Source: Desulfosporosinus sp. | GTDB taxonomy: Bacteria > Bacillota > Desulfitobacteriia > Desulfitobacteriales > Desulfitobacteriaceae | Assembly (NCBI GenBank): GCA_031292095.1 | Contig: JARLHU010000223.1 | Coordinates: forward strand, 1 to 41,723 | Direction of reading: 5' to 3' | DNA length: 41,723 nt | Shown: piece by piece, positions 1 through 7,711 of the stretch | Layout of the letters: each line of letters opens with the position of its first letter | Position numbering within the stretch: the stretch's first letter is position 1 | Position numbers and translations under genes: made by a program | The notes under the pieces: model-generated | The model's database searches: none | Seen by the model: only the letters and a program-made list of their open reading frames with translations | What the model was told of the DNA's origin: nothing

Positions 1-19
1 CATGAACACGAATACTCAT
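1..19 (-). CDS. infB: translation initiation factor IF-2, first codons only (partial)
   Basis: The last bases of the window, read on the minus strand, start an ORF with ATG at 19 that encodes MSIRVH before the window edge. This is the usual N-terminal beginning of IF-2 (M-x-IRVHELAKEL). A strong ribosome site, GGGGGTGG, lies just upstream at about 24-31. The gene follows ylxQ, which is the canonical place for infB in the rimP-nusA-ylxR-ylxQ-infB operon. IF-2 is the GTPase that brings initiator tRNA to the 30S subunit. Only six codons are visible, so the call rests on this motif plus context. Confidence 0.75.
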
Positions 20-63
20 TTAACCACCCCCACATATTCGGCTCCCACATTACGCTCCAAGCA

Positions 64-360
64 TCAGCTCCTTGCTAGTAAAATAGCCTTCGCAAACCCT
101 TGATCTAAAATAAGCACTGCTGAACGCGGCGAAAGTCCTATCGAATGTCCAATTTCCAACTTAGTACCAGCGACAACCACTGGTAATTTCAAATCATTAG
201 CCCACTGACTATACTTTTTCTGTGCACCGTGAGCATCCTCCGCAATGATAAGCAGAAATCCTTTTCTTTTTTTTAACATTGCTTCAATTTGAGCATCTCC
301 GGAAGCAATTTTACTTGCTCGCCGAGCGATGCCTATCAATGACTGGATCCGTGTATTCAC
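64..360 (-). CDS. ylxQ: YlxQ, L7Ae/L30e-family K-turn RNA-binding protein
   Basis: A 98-residue protein of the ribosomal L7Ae/L30e/Gadd45 fold. The start has the typical IGIARRASKIASGD pattern (about residues 9-22), followed by the alternating strand/helix pattern IIAEDAH (38-44) and LPVVVAGTK (59-67). Members of this family bind kink-turn RNA; the cellular target of YlxQ is not settled. The start is GTG at 360, overlapping the TGA of ylxR as GTGA, which implies translational coupling. infB begins 45 bases downstream. Family and operon position agree, so the call is secure; the function is only general. Confidence 0.9.
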   Translation of the reverse strand: MNTRIQSLIGIARRASKIASGDAQIEAMLKKRKGFLLIIAEDAHGAQKKYSQWANDLKLPVVVAGTKLEIGHSIGLSPRSAVLILDQGFAKAILLARS

Positions 361-620
361 GAAGAAATCTTCCCTTCCAGGTTGGCAAATACTTCTGGAT
401 CAACATCCACACCGAAAGCCTTCCGGAAGCGACGCTCTTTAACAGCGGTTTGGCAACAGCTTGAGTTAGGACAAAGGTATGCGCCACGTCCATTCCGTTT
501 TCCAGTGGGGTCAAGTTCAACTGCCCCTTCTGGGGTTCTAACAATTCGCATGAGTTCTTTCTTGGGCTTCATCTGTTGACACCCCAAACACATCCGCATT
601 GGAATTTTCCGTGTCTTCAT
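357..620 (-). CDS. ylxR: YlxR family (DUF448) RNA-binding protein
   Basis: An 87-residue basic protein with the YlxR signature: PMRMCLGCQQMKPKKELMR near residues 7-25, then GRGAYLCPN around 44-52 and a C-terminal AFGVD segment. The paired cysteines (CLGC, CPNSSCC) sit where the family has them. In other Firmicutes YlxR (RnpM) is reported to bind RNase P RNA and modulate its activity; that role is known from the family and cannot be shown here. The ATG at 620 is preceded by GGAAGGGG at the end of nusA, and only 4 bases separate it from nusA. It overlaps ylxQ. Confidence 0.93.
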   Translation of the reverse strand: MKTRKIPMRMCLGCQQMKPKKELMRIVRTPEGAVELDPTGKRNGRGAYLCPNSSCCQTAVKERRFRKAFGVDVDPEVFANLEGKISS

Positions 621-624
621 ACCA

Positions 625-2046
625 TCACCCCTTCCCTTTCTTTTTTTTCTCCTTGGGGATTACTTGGACATCTGTTTTCACATCACCCACAATATCAGTT
701 AGAGTGTTTTCATTAACTCCTTTGGTAACATTCTCAACGGCTTCGTTTATCATAACTTCTGATTCTTCGGCATATTTATCATATGTTTCGTTGTCATGGT
801 ATGCATCGTTATTATCAGACGCTTGAAAAGTTCCACCTTCGATAGTTTGTTCATTTTGAGAAGTCAGGCCATTTTCAGCAGAACCGGTCTCTTCATATTC
901 CTGATAGTTATTAGTTTCGGCGAATTCGTCATATTCCGAGTACTCTTCATATTCACCGTACTCCTCGTAATCTTCATACACTTCATCCTGCCCTTGAGGA
1001 ATGATATTTAGCGCCAAAGCCTGTGATTCACTTTTAATGTCAATCTTCCACCCCGTAAGTTTGGCAGCTAAACGAGCGTTTTGTCCTTCTTTACCGATCG
1101 CCAAGGAAAGTTGATAATCAGGAACGACGACGATGGCAACTTTCTCATTGAGTTTAGGATACACTCCCACAACTTTTGCTGGTGAAAGGGCATTCGCTAC
1201 AAACTCTTGGGGATCTGTCGAGAAGTTCACAATATCAATTTTTTCCCCTTTTAATTCTGTGACAATGGTTTGTACTCGAACTCCCTTTGGCCCAACACAA
1301 GCCCCAACGGGGTCAACATTTGAGTCACGTGAATAAACGGCAATTTTAGAACGAGCCCCAGCCTCACGGGAAACGCCCTTAATTTCAACGATGCCATCAT
1401 GAATTTCCGGCACTTCAAGCTCAAATAAGCGCTTTATCAGTCCCGGATGGGTTCGAGACAGCATAATTTGCGGACCCTTCGTTGTTTTTTTAACTTCTAC
1501 GACATAGGTTTTGATACGTTCGAAGGACTGATATACCTCTCCTGGGATTTGTTCCTGAGCAGGGAGCACAGCTTCGACCTTCCCTAAATCTACAATCACA
1601 TTTTTCTGTTCATAGCGTTGAACAACCCCAGTGACAATATCTCCTTCACGATTAACATATTCGTCATATATCATGCCGCGCTCAGCTTCTCTAATCCGCT
1701 GAACGACAACTTGCTTGGCAGTTTGGGCCGCAATCCGTCCAAATTCGCGTGGGGTTACTTCATATTCCACAATGTCCTCAAGTTGATAATTAAGATCGAG
1801 TTTGCGCGCGTCCTCCAATCCAACCTGAGTTCGAGCATCCTCCACAGTTTCTACAACGGTTTTGCGGGCATACACTTTAAACTCACCAGTTAAACGATCA
1901 ATAAGAACTCGGACATTTTGTAATGATCCGAAATTCTTCTTGTATGCCGAAATTAGTGCTGCTTCAATCGCCTCAAATAGAATCTCAGCAGAAATTCCCC
2001 GTCCTTTTTCTAACTCGTGAAGGGCCTCGATGAACTCCATATTCAT
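625..2046 (-). CDS. nusA: transcription termination/antitermination factor NusA with long acidic tyrosine-rich tail
   Basis: A 473-residue NusA. It has the N-terminal RNA-polymerase-binding domain (about 1-125), an S1 domain (about 130-200, with [21 protein letters not shown]), and two KH domains with GPKG and GKEG loops (about 200-345). NusA binds RNA polymerase and nascent RNA to control pausing and termination. B. subtilis NusA is about 370 residues; here roughly 115 extra residues follow the KH domains, beginning with a stretch where tyrosine recurs every third residue ([15 protein letters not shown]) and ending in a lysine cluster. The ATG at 2046 has AAGGAGG at 2058-2064; a second in-frame ATG at 2040 is possible. 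Confidence 0.97.
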   Translation of the reverse strand: MNMEFIEALHELEKGRGISAEILFEAIEAALISAYKKNFGSLQNVRVLIDRLTGEFKVYARKTVVETVEDARTQVGLEDARKLDLNYQLEDIVEYEVTPREFGRIAAQTAKQVVVQRIREAERGMIYDEYVNREGDIVTGVVQRYEQKNVIVDLGKVEAVLPAQEQIPGEVYQSFERIKTYVVEVKKTTKGPQIMLSRTHPGLIKRLFELEVPEIHDGIVEIKGVSREAGARSKIAVYSRDSNVDPVGACVGPKGVRVQTIVTELKGEKIDIVNFSTDPQEFVANALSPAKVVGVYPKLNEKVAIVVVPDYQLSLAIGKEGQNARLAAKLTGWKIDIKSESQALALNIIPQGQDEVYEDYEEYGEYEEYSEYDEFAETNNYQEYEETGSAENGLTSQNEQTIEGGTFQASDNNDAYHDNETYDKYAEESEVMINEAVENVTKGVNENTLTDIVGDVKTDVQVIPKEKKKKGKG

Positions 2047-2087
2047 TTTTTCATTTTCCTCCTTATTTTATTGTAGATATAAAAAAC

Positions 2088-2546
2088 CTAGAAATCCAGC
2101 GCCAGATGAGTTTTTTTTGTTAAAGTGCGTGGAATTGCGACGCGCTTATCTTCATATTCCAAAACGATTTCATCGTTTATCAGTCCAACCAGATTACCAG
2201 AAAACTCCTTATACCCTTGAAAGGGAGAATTAGTATGTACCGTAACCAAACTCCCCTGAAAACGGATGAAGTCCTCTTCCTTTTTCAGAGGACGTTCTAG
2301 TCCAGGAGAAGACACTTCCAGCATGTAGGCCTGGGGGATAAGATTTTTCTGATCAAGCATTTCACTCACCACGTGGCTCACTCCTGAACAATCATCCATG
2401 TCCACGCCACCGTCTTTATCAATATAGAGGCGCAAATACCAATGTGCGCCTTCTTTAATATACTCTACATTCACCAATTCAAGCCCTTTTTCTCTAACAA
2501 GCGGCTCAACCAGTGACCCTATGTTTTGTTCCATCGCTTTATTCAT
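2088..2546 (-). CDS. rimP: ribosome maturation factor RimP
   Basis: RimP (YlxS) helps mature the 30S ribosomal subunit. The 152-residue protein shows the family pattern: VEPLVREKGLELVNVEYIKEG near the N-terminus, YIDKDGGVDMDDCSGVS, then the highly conserved YMLEVSSPGLERPL, and a C-terminal SH3-like domain. The reading frame is open up to 2609, but the start at 2546 is preferred because AAAGGAG lies 9 bases upstream and the extra residues are unlike the family. It is the first gene of the rimP-nusA-ylxR-ylxQ-infB operon and is divergent from the amidase gene. Confidence 0.95.
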   Translation of the reverse strand: MNKAMEQNIGSLVEPLVREKGLELVNVEYIKEGAHWYLRLYIDKDGGVDMDDCSGVSHVVSEMLDQKNLIPQAYMLEVSSPGLERPLKKEEDFIRFQGSLVTVHTNSPFQGYKEFSGNLVGLINDEIVLEYEDKRVAIPRTLTKKTHLALDF

Positions 2547-2641
2547 GTGAAATCGCTCCTTTAACGTGACGCAAAAAGCCTTCTTTAATAGTCTGACGAA
2601 GATGACCAAGAGTTATACTTGCACCACGATTTGAACAAACG

Positions 2642-2667
2642 AAGGAGCGGGCTAGAACCCACTCCTT
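2642..2667. promoter_or_regulatory. hairpin in the rimP leader
   Basis: An inverted repeat (AAGGAG-C-GGG, six-base loop, CCC-A-CTCCTT) lies in the presumed 5' untranslated region of the rimP operon. No T-run follows, so it is not an ordinary terminator. It could shape leader RNA or sequester an anti-Shine-Dalgarno-like sequence. Function is inference. Confidence 0.4.
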
Positions 2668-2696
2668 ACCAGCAATTACTACAAATTCCCTATACT

Positions 2697-2725
2697 AATA
2701 TAGCATATCTCTTTGACATCTGCAA
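2697..2725 (-). promoter_or_regulatory. putative sigma-A promoter of the rimP-nusA-infB operon
   Basis: On the minus strand, TTGCAG (2725-2720) and TATATT (2702-2697) are separated by 17 bases. The -10 is one mismatch from consensus, while the -35 matches only TTG. Transcription would begin near 2690, giving a leader of about 140 bases. Spacing and position support it; strength is uncertain. Confidence 0.45.
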
Positions 2726-2858
2726 CCTAAGAAAAGTTTAAAGCCCTTTAATTATAGAAAAATGAGCGTTTGGCTGCTTATGCAATAAAAAAATCTACTT
2801 CTAAGACCAGTAACCTTGTCCAATCACTTTGAATACGATAGAAGAAGGAGAGGATAGC

Positions 2859-3674
2859 ATGAAGATATGCCTTGACCCCGGCCATGGCGGTTATGACTCT
2901 GGCGCGGTTGGGAATGGCTTGCAAGAAAAGGACATTACACTAGAAGTTTGTCTCGATCTGAAGCCAATGCTTGAGTACAACGGTATAACAGTAGTTATGA
3001 CGCGCGCTGGAGACTACGCGCCAGGTCACTTAGAAGGAGATCTCAACGGCGAGTTACAGGCCCGCGTGAATATTGCGGAGCAGAATAATGTCGATCTGTT
3101 TGTATCCGTCCACATTAATACAGGCGGTGGAACCGGAGAAGAGGTATTGATTAGTGGTTCAGGTGGAAGCGCAGAAACGGCAGCTAATAAAGTTTTACCA
3201 TACCTCGTTCAAGTCGGGGGATGGACGAATCGTGGCGTAAAAACTCAGAATGTTTTCGTGCTACGTGAAACGAGTATGCCGGCAATCCTGACAGAGAGTG
3301 GGTTTATTGACAGTGCAGCGGACTCAGCAAAGCTCAAAGACCCCAAGTCCCGACAGGCTCTTGCTGTTGCTCATGCCAAAGGAATCTGCGATTACTTTGG
3401 CATTCCGCATAGGGAAGGAGGAAACGACGTGTTAGAAGTAGCAGTATTATTATTCTCCAAAGAGGACTTCTGGTCCGGAACTGATGTAGCCGTCAAGAAT
3501 GGCAATTGCGCGATTTTTGTACGATCAGCCGATCATTCAGTACCCAAGGATACTATGAGTGCTAAGCAGTTAATCGTTATCGGTGGACCAACGACGAGTC
3601 ATCCGAACGAAGTTCTACTCTCGGGGAAAACTAAATATGATACAGCCACTGCAGTTGGTAAGTATTTAGGTTGA
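2859..3674 (+). CDS. N-acetylmuramoyl-L-alanine amidase (Amidase_3) with one C-terminal CWB2-like module
   Basis: A 271-residue lysin that would cut the bond between muramic acid and the stem peptide. The catalytic domain (about 1-180) starts directly with ICLDPGHGGYDSGAVG (zinc His), followed by EKD (Glu), VSVHINTG (His) and ILTESGFID (Glu). After a short GG linker comes an ~80-residue module (AVLLFSKEDFWSG...IVIGGPTT...LSGKTKYDTA) that matches one CWB2 repeat in element order. There is no signal peptide, so it behaves like an endolysin or mother-cell lysin. The start at 2859 has AAGGAGAGG upstream; an earlier in-frame ATG at 2829 lacks this. The TGA stop lies where the paralogous module downstream has TGG. 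Confidence 0.9.
   Translation: MKICLDPGHGGYDSGAVGNGLQEKDITLEVCLDLKPMLEYNGITVVMTRAGDYAPGHLEGDLNGELQARVNIAEQNNVDLFVSVHINTGGGTGEEVLISGSGGSAETAANKVLPYLVQVGGWTNRGVKTQNVFVLRETSMPAILTESGFIDSAADSAKLKDPKSRQALAVAHAKGICDYFGIPHREGGNDVLEVAVLLFSKEDFWSGTDVAVKNGNCAIFVRSADHSVPKDTMSAKQLIVIGGPTTSHPNEVLLSGKTKYDTATAVGKYLG
3415..3431 (+). promoter_or_regulatory. possible internal translation start for the CWB2-like module (amidase gene)
   Basis: Inside the amidase gene, exactly at the catalytic-domain/module junction, there is AAGGAGG, a 7-base spacer and an in-frame GTG at 3429. Translation from it would give a free module of 81 residues. The same arrangement recurs in the neighbouring gene at 4207-4223. It may be a working start or a fossil of a once separate gene. 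Confidence 0.5.
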
Positions 3675-3713
3675 ATGAACAATCGCCTGATTCACAGACT
3701 AGGAGGTCGGCTT

Positions 3714-4472
3714 ATGTATGAAATTACTTCCATTCAAGGTACAGAATCCATTTCCCCTGAGCAATGTATCCAGTTTATCCTCAAAGTAAATCCTAATGCC
3801 CCTGACATTATCCCCTTTTACAAGAAATATGGAGAGCAATTAGACATCAAATGGGGTTATGCTGTTGTTCAGATGATTATAGAAACCGGTTATCTCAAAT
3901 TCGGCGGAAATATTTTACCCCAGCAAAACAACTTTGCAGGCATAGGCACTGCTGGTGGAGATGCAAAAGGAGCATCTTTTGACACCAAAGAAGAAGGCGT
4001 ATTAGCCCACTTGGAACACCTTTATGCGTACGCTTCAACAGAACCGCTACCAACAGATCTACCCAAGCTCGACCCTCGATTTGATTTAGTGAAACGCGGA
4101 AGTTGCCCAAATTGGGAAGCTTTGAACGGTCATTGGGCTGTACCTGGAACTGGTTATGGTGAAGAAATTGTGAAGATATATGGGCAAATGGTTAAAGAAG
4201 TTGTACAAGGAGGAAACAACGTGTTAGATGTGGCAGTTTTATTGTTCTCCAAGGAAGACTTCTGGTCTGGAACTGATGTAGCCACCAAGAACGGTAATTG
4301 TGCGCTGCTTATTCGTCCTGCAGATAGTTCGGTACCAAAGGATGCGATGAGCGCCAAGCAGCTGATCGTGATCGGTGGGCCAACGACAGGGCACCCCAAC
4401 GAAGTGTTGTTATCCGGAAAGAACAAATACGATACCGCCACGGCGGTCGGGAAGTATCTAGGGTGGGGTTAG
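3714..4472 (+). CDS. glucosaminidase-domain lysin with one C-terminal CWB2-like module
   Basis: A 252-residue protein. The N-terminal ~165 residues resemble the mannosyl-glycoprotein endo-beta-N-acetylglucosaminidase (Glucosaminidase) family, which cuts glycan strands. Visible are YAVVQMIIETGY with the expected catalytic Glu, QQNNFAGIG, and a GYGEEIVKIYGQM end. The last ~82 residues repeat the module of the upstream amidase at high identity. No signal peptide is seen. The start at 3714 is chosen because AGGAGG precedes it by about 8 bases; the frame is open back to 3675, immediately after the amidase TGA. It forms a two-gene unit with the amidase, and together they attack both peptide and glycan bonds. 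Confidence 0.82.
   Translation: MYEITSIQGTESISPEQCIQFILKVNPNAPDIIPFYKKYGEQLDIKWGYAVVQMIIETGYLKFGGNILPQQNNFAGIGTAGGDAKGASFDTKEEGVLAHLEHLYAYASTEPLPTDLPKLDPRFDLVKRGSCPNWEALNGHWAVPGTGYGEEIVKIYGQMVKEVVQGGNNVLDVAVLLFSKEDFWSGTDVATKNGNCALLIRPADSSVPKDAMSAKQLIVIGGPTTGHPNEVLLSGKNKYDTATAVGKYLGWG
4207..4223 (+). promoter_or_regulatory. possible internal translation start for the CWB2-like module (glucosaminidase gene)
   Basis: AAGGAGG, the 7-base spacer AAACAAC, then an in-frame GTG at 4221, placed just before the module. Same motif, spacing and start codon as at 3415-3431, differing by one base in the spacer. A product from here would be an 83-residue free module. Confidence 0.5.
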
Positions 4473-4542
4473 GCTAGCGTTGGCATTAACCCAAAATCAC
4501 AAGCGCTTGCCAATTTGAAGAACAAATATCTCAGTTAGGTTT

Positions 4543-4570
4543 AAGCAGGCAGATGACCTGCTTTTAATTT
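4543..4570 (+). terminator. intrinsic terminator of the lysin gene pair
   Basis: A 7-bp perfect stem AAGCAGG/CCTGCTT with a 7-base loop, followed by a T-rich run, lies 71 bases after the glucosaminidase stop codon on the same strand. Confidence 0.75.
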
Positions 4571-4783
4571 TGCCTAAATACCCCTGTTACAACGCTAAAG
4601 AAAGGATCATGCAACGATCAGCAAAGTTTCTACCCAACAATGAGCGCAAACGATTTTGCGTTAAGAAACTCAACGGTTCACATGCGACGGAACAGGATGT
4701 TCCTAGTGTCGAATGCGCCAAGGATGGCATAGCATTTGACCAGAAAGCCCAGAGGTTTTGCGTTTTAGCCTTAGCGACAAGCG

Positions 4784-4825
4784 AATAGCAATGCAACGTG
4801 TGCGAACGTGCTAAGAAACTTCCTC
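4784..4825. repeat. short copy of a dispersed intergenic repeat
   Basis: Two conserved end blocks, AATAGCAATGCAACGTGT (4784-4801) and GCTAAGAAACTTCCTC (4810-4825), recur at 30483-30500 (one base different) and 30631-30646. Here they are only 8 bases apart; in the other copy a 130-base hairpin-rich core separates them. This copy therefore looks like a core-deleted version. It borders the 3' end of polC. Confidence 0.65.
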
Positions 4826-4840
4826 ACTCACTTCCTCCCC

Positions 4841-6973
4841 CTAAAACAGGCTAAACTGATTCTCTTCCGGAAGTCCTTGCAAACAGCCATGTTGCTTTAG
4901 AATCTCAATAATACTTTTACTCAGCTTTGCTTGAGTCATTAGATCTTCAACCGAACGGATGCCTTGTTCCTCCCGCAGGGTCACAATATTCCGAGCGGCC
5001 GTTTCTCCTAACCCTTGCACCGATGTGAAGGGCGGTAAAAGTCCTGTTGGAGTGAGTAAGAAATCAGCCGCCACAGATTCCCATAAATCGACTTTTCTTA
5101 AAATAACCCCTCTAGCATACATCTCAACTGCAAGCTCAAGAATGGTAGCTGAATTCTTTTCCTTGGCTGTCGCTTCTTTCCCTTTTCTTTCGATTTCATC
5201 GATTGCCTTGCGACAGAATTCCTTCCCCTGAATGACGACTTCAATATCAAACTCATCCGCTCGAACTGTAAAAAACGTGGCATAGAACGCTTCCGGGTAA
5301 TTAAGCTTAAACCAGGCAATACGGAACGCCATGGTCACGTAAGCAACGGCATGGGCTTTTGGAAACATGTATTTAATTTTCTGGCAGGATTCAATATACC
5401 AGTCAGGCACATTGTTGGCTCGCATCTCTTCGATTTGTTCCGGTTTTAGCCCAAACCCTTTGCGAACACCTTCCATAATTTTAAAGGCATGCGAGGGCTC
5501 TAACCCTTTATAAATAAGGTATACCATAATGTCATCCCGGCAGGCAATAATCTCTGAAATGGTAGCCGTTCCGCCTCGAACCAGTTCTTGTGCATTACTT
5601 ATCCAAACATCCGTACCGTGGGACAACCCTGAAATGCGCACCAAATCTGAGAAGCCCTTGGGTTGGGTGTCCTCCAGCATCTGCCTCACAAACTTAGTTC
5701 CAAATTCAGGAACACCGAAGGTGCCCGTTTGAGAGTTGATCTCCTCAGCAGTTACCCCTAGGGCCTGAGGACTAGAAAACAGAGACATAGTTAACTGATC
5801 GTCTAAATGAATCGCCAAGGCATCGACTCCCGTTAAATCTTCCAGCATTTTAATCGCCGTTGGATCGTCATGCCCCAGGATATCGAGTTTAACTAAGCGG
5901 CCTGAAATAGAGTGATAATCAAAATGGGTAGTAATGATATCCGACTTCTGATCATCCGCTGGTCTCTGTAATGGAGTAAAATCAAAAACATCACATTCTT
6001 TAGGGATAACCATCTGCCCTCCGGGGTGCTGCCCCGTCGTCCGTTTAACCCCAGTGCAACCCCTTATTAAACGCGCCATTTCAGCGGGTCTAACTTGGAG
6101 TTTCCGCTCATCGATATAATTTTTAACATAGCCAAAAGCTGTCTTATCGGCGATTGTCGCGATGGTTCCAGCCTTAAAGACATTATCCTTGCCAAATAAT
6201 TCTTCCGTAAACCGATGCGCTCGAGCCTGGTAATTCCCAGAGAAATTTAAATCAATATCTGGCACCTTATCCCCTTTAAATCCCAAGAACGTCTCAAAGG
6301 GTATATCATGACCATCTTTCGCCATCATTTGCCCACATTTCGGACACTCTTTATCCTGTAAATCCGCTCCGGAACCGACACTCCCATCCTCTACCCAAAC
6401 GGAATGCAAACAAGTCGGATTCACACAACGATAATGCGGTGGCAAAGGATTCACTTCCGTAATCCCTGTCATTGTAGCTACAAACGAAGATCCTACAGAC
6501 CCCCGGGAACCTACAAGGTAACCGTCTTCGTTGGATTTCTTAACCAATAAATGAGCGATCAAATAGAGGACTGAAAAACCATTGCCGATAATTGCTTTTA
6601 ATTCCTTGTCTAGACGCTTTTCTACAACCTCTGGTAAGGGATCACCGTACAACGCGCGGGCCCGTTCCCAGGACATCTTCTCAATTTTTTCTTCTGCTCC
6701 CGGTATTTTAGGCGTAAAAAGCTCATCCGGAAATGGTTTCAGAGCTTCAATCTCGTCACATAGGCGTTTAGGTGCACGCACAACCACCTCTAAGGCTTCT
6801 TCTACTCCAAGGTAGGCAAACCCTTGCAGCATTTCTTCTGTCGTTTTATAGAACAAGGGAGCTTGGTCATCCGCATCGCTAAACCCTTTTCCAGCCATAA
6901 TAATTCGTCGATAGGCCTCATCTTCTGGATCAAGAAAATGAACGTCTCCGGTCGCCACTACCACTTTATTCAT
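4841..6973 (-). CDS. polC: PolC C-terminal segment: end of PHP domain, polymerase core, clamp-binding tail
   Basis: A 710-codon open segment beginning [18 protein letters not shown], the last PHP motif. It carries the PolC zinc module (CVNPTC near 182 and CPKCG near 213), the catalytic aspartates in [24 protein letters not shown], the fingers, the HhH region and a C-terminal QFSLF that fits the beta-clamp consensus. The ATG at 6973 lies one codon after the TGA that ends the previous segment, and GGGATGAG is just upstream, so termination-reinitiation is conceivable. On its own it lacks the OB domain and most of PHP. Confidence 0.85.
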   Translation of the reverse strand: MNKVVVATGDVHFLDPEDEAYRRIIMAGKGFSDADDQAPLFYKTTEEMLQGFAYLGVEEALEVVVRAPKRLCDEIEALKPFPDELFTPKIPGAEEKIEKMSWERARALYGDPLPEVVEKRLDKELKAIIGNGFSVLYLIAHLLVKKSNEDGYLVGSRGSVGSSFVATMTGITEVNPLPPHYRCVNPTCLHSVWVEDGSVGSGADLQDKECPKCGQMMAKDGHDIPFETFLGFKGDKVPDIDLNFSGNYQARAHRFTEELFGKDNVFKAGTIATIADKTAFGYVKNYIDERKLQVRPAEMARLIRGCTGVKRTTGQHPGGQMVIPKECDVFDFTPLQRPADDQKSDIITTHFDYHSISGRLVKLDILGHDDPTAIKMLEDLTGVDALAIHLDDQLTMSLFSSPQALGVTAEEINSQTGTFGVPEFGTKFVRQMLEDTQPKGFSDLVRISGLSHGTDVWISNAQELVRGGTATISEIIACRDDIMVYLIYKGLEPSHAFKIMEGVRKGFGLKPEQIEEMRANNVPDWYIESCQKIKYMFPKAHAVAYVTMAFRIAWFKLNYPEAFYATFFTVRADEFDIEVVIQGKEFCRKAIDEIERKGKEATAKEKNSATILELAVEMYARGVILRKVDLWESVAADFLLTPTGLLPPFTSVQGLGETAARNIVTLREEQGIRSVEDLMTQAKLSKSIIEILKQHGCLQGLPEENQFSLF

Positions 6974-6976
6974 TTC

Positions 6977-7681
6977 TCATCCCAGACGAAGAACAGTTCG
7001 ATTAATTTCTCGAAGCCCATCCTCAGAGGGCACTTGACCGTTACGAAGCAAAAAAGAGTTGTTGCCGATGGGTTGAATTTCTAAATAATCATAGAAGGAG
7101 GCTATTTCCTTTAATGTTTCCCATGGTTCCTTGCCCATAATAGCTTGTATAAGTTCCCCCGCTTCACAAGCTGAGCCAAGGATAAGCCCTTCCCGATGAG
7201 TTTGAATTAACGATTTTGGCATCCGTGGTCGTCGATGAAAGTACTCAAGATGTGACGCAGTAATTAAACGATATAAGTTCTTGAGTCCGATCATATTTTT
7301 GACCAAAAGAATAATATGGCGACTTTTGCGTTGATTTAAAGGTAGAGGGCCCGTTGCATCATCCACTAAATACCCTTCTACGCCCAGAATTACTTTAACT
7401 CCATATTTGTTTCCTGCGTCAACCGCTTCCGGAAACGCTTGAACAACTCCGTGATCAGTAATCGCTATTGCCTCATGACCCCAGTGCTTTGCCCTTTGAA
7501 TAAGCTCCTCAGCCGAAGTCATGCCATCCATCGTGGACATGCGCGTATGCAAATGCAATTCAATCCGTTTTTCCGTTGCTCGATCTTCTCGAATAACAGG
7601 GAACGCCCTCAGGATATCTTTTGGCATCAGGGTCAGCTCTGAATTATAACGGTCATACTGAACACTCCCACGAACTCTCAC
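6977..7681 (-). CDS. polC: PolC middle segment: end of OB fold and most of the PHP domain
   Basis: A 234-codon open segment from a GTG at 7681. It begins within the OB fold (VRVRGSVQYD, homologous to VKVRGSVQND of B. subtilis) and contains PHP motifs ELHLHTRMSTMDG, AITDHGVVQAFPEA and LGVEGYLVDD. The exonuclease insert expected after this last motif is missing. It ends at TGA just before the final PHP strand. No good ribosome site precedes the GTG, so independent translation is doubtful; the ten codons between the TAA and this GTG still encode PolC-like sequence (LDLEDGEW). Confidence 0.75.
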   Translation of the reverse strand: MRVRGSVQYDRYNSELTLMPKDILRAFPVIREDRATEKRIELHLHTRMSTMDGMTSAEELIQRAKHWGHEAIAITDHGVVQAFPEAVDAGNKYGVKVILGVEGYLVDDATGPLPLNQRKSRHIILLVKNMIGLKNLYRLITASHLEYFHRRPRMPKSLIQTHREGLILGSACEAGELIQAIMGKEPWETLKEIASFYDYLEIQPIGNNSFLLRNGQVPSEDGLREINRTVLRLG

Positions 7682-7711
7682 CCATTCGCCGTCTTCAAGA
7701 TCAAGGCTCTG

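Larger units (their letters stand above)
4473..4840. other. gap between the lysin genes and polC: in-frame tail, terminator, dispersed repeat
   Basis: The first 63 bases after the TAG of the glucosaminidase continue in the same frame for 21 codons (ASVGINP... to ...NKYLS) before a second TAG at 4536. A terminator hairpin follows (4543-4570). From about 4571 to 4783 I see short inverted repeats such as GGAACAGGATGTTCC but no convincing gene. A 72-codon plus-strand ORF there (4570-4788) lacks a ribosome site and family features. A repeat shared with 30483-30646 lies at 4784-4825. Confidence 0.6.

Noticed and set aside
4570..4788. 72-codon plus-strand ORF after the lysin terminator
   Set aside because: No ribosome site, no family resemblance, begins inside a terminator region and runs into a dispersed repeat.
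6977..6979. Selenocysteine at the TGA in polC
   Set aside because: The position is not a cysteine in PolC, I see no convincing SECIS-like hairpin directly downstream, and the second interruption is TAA.
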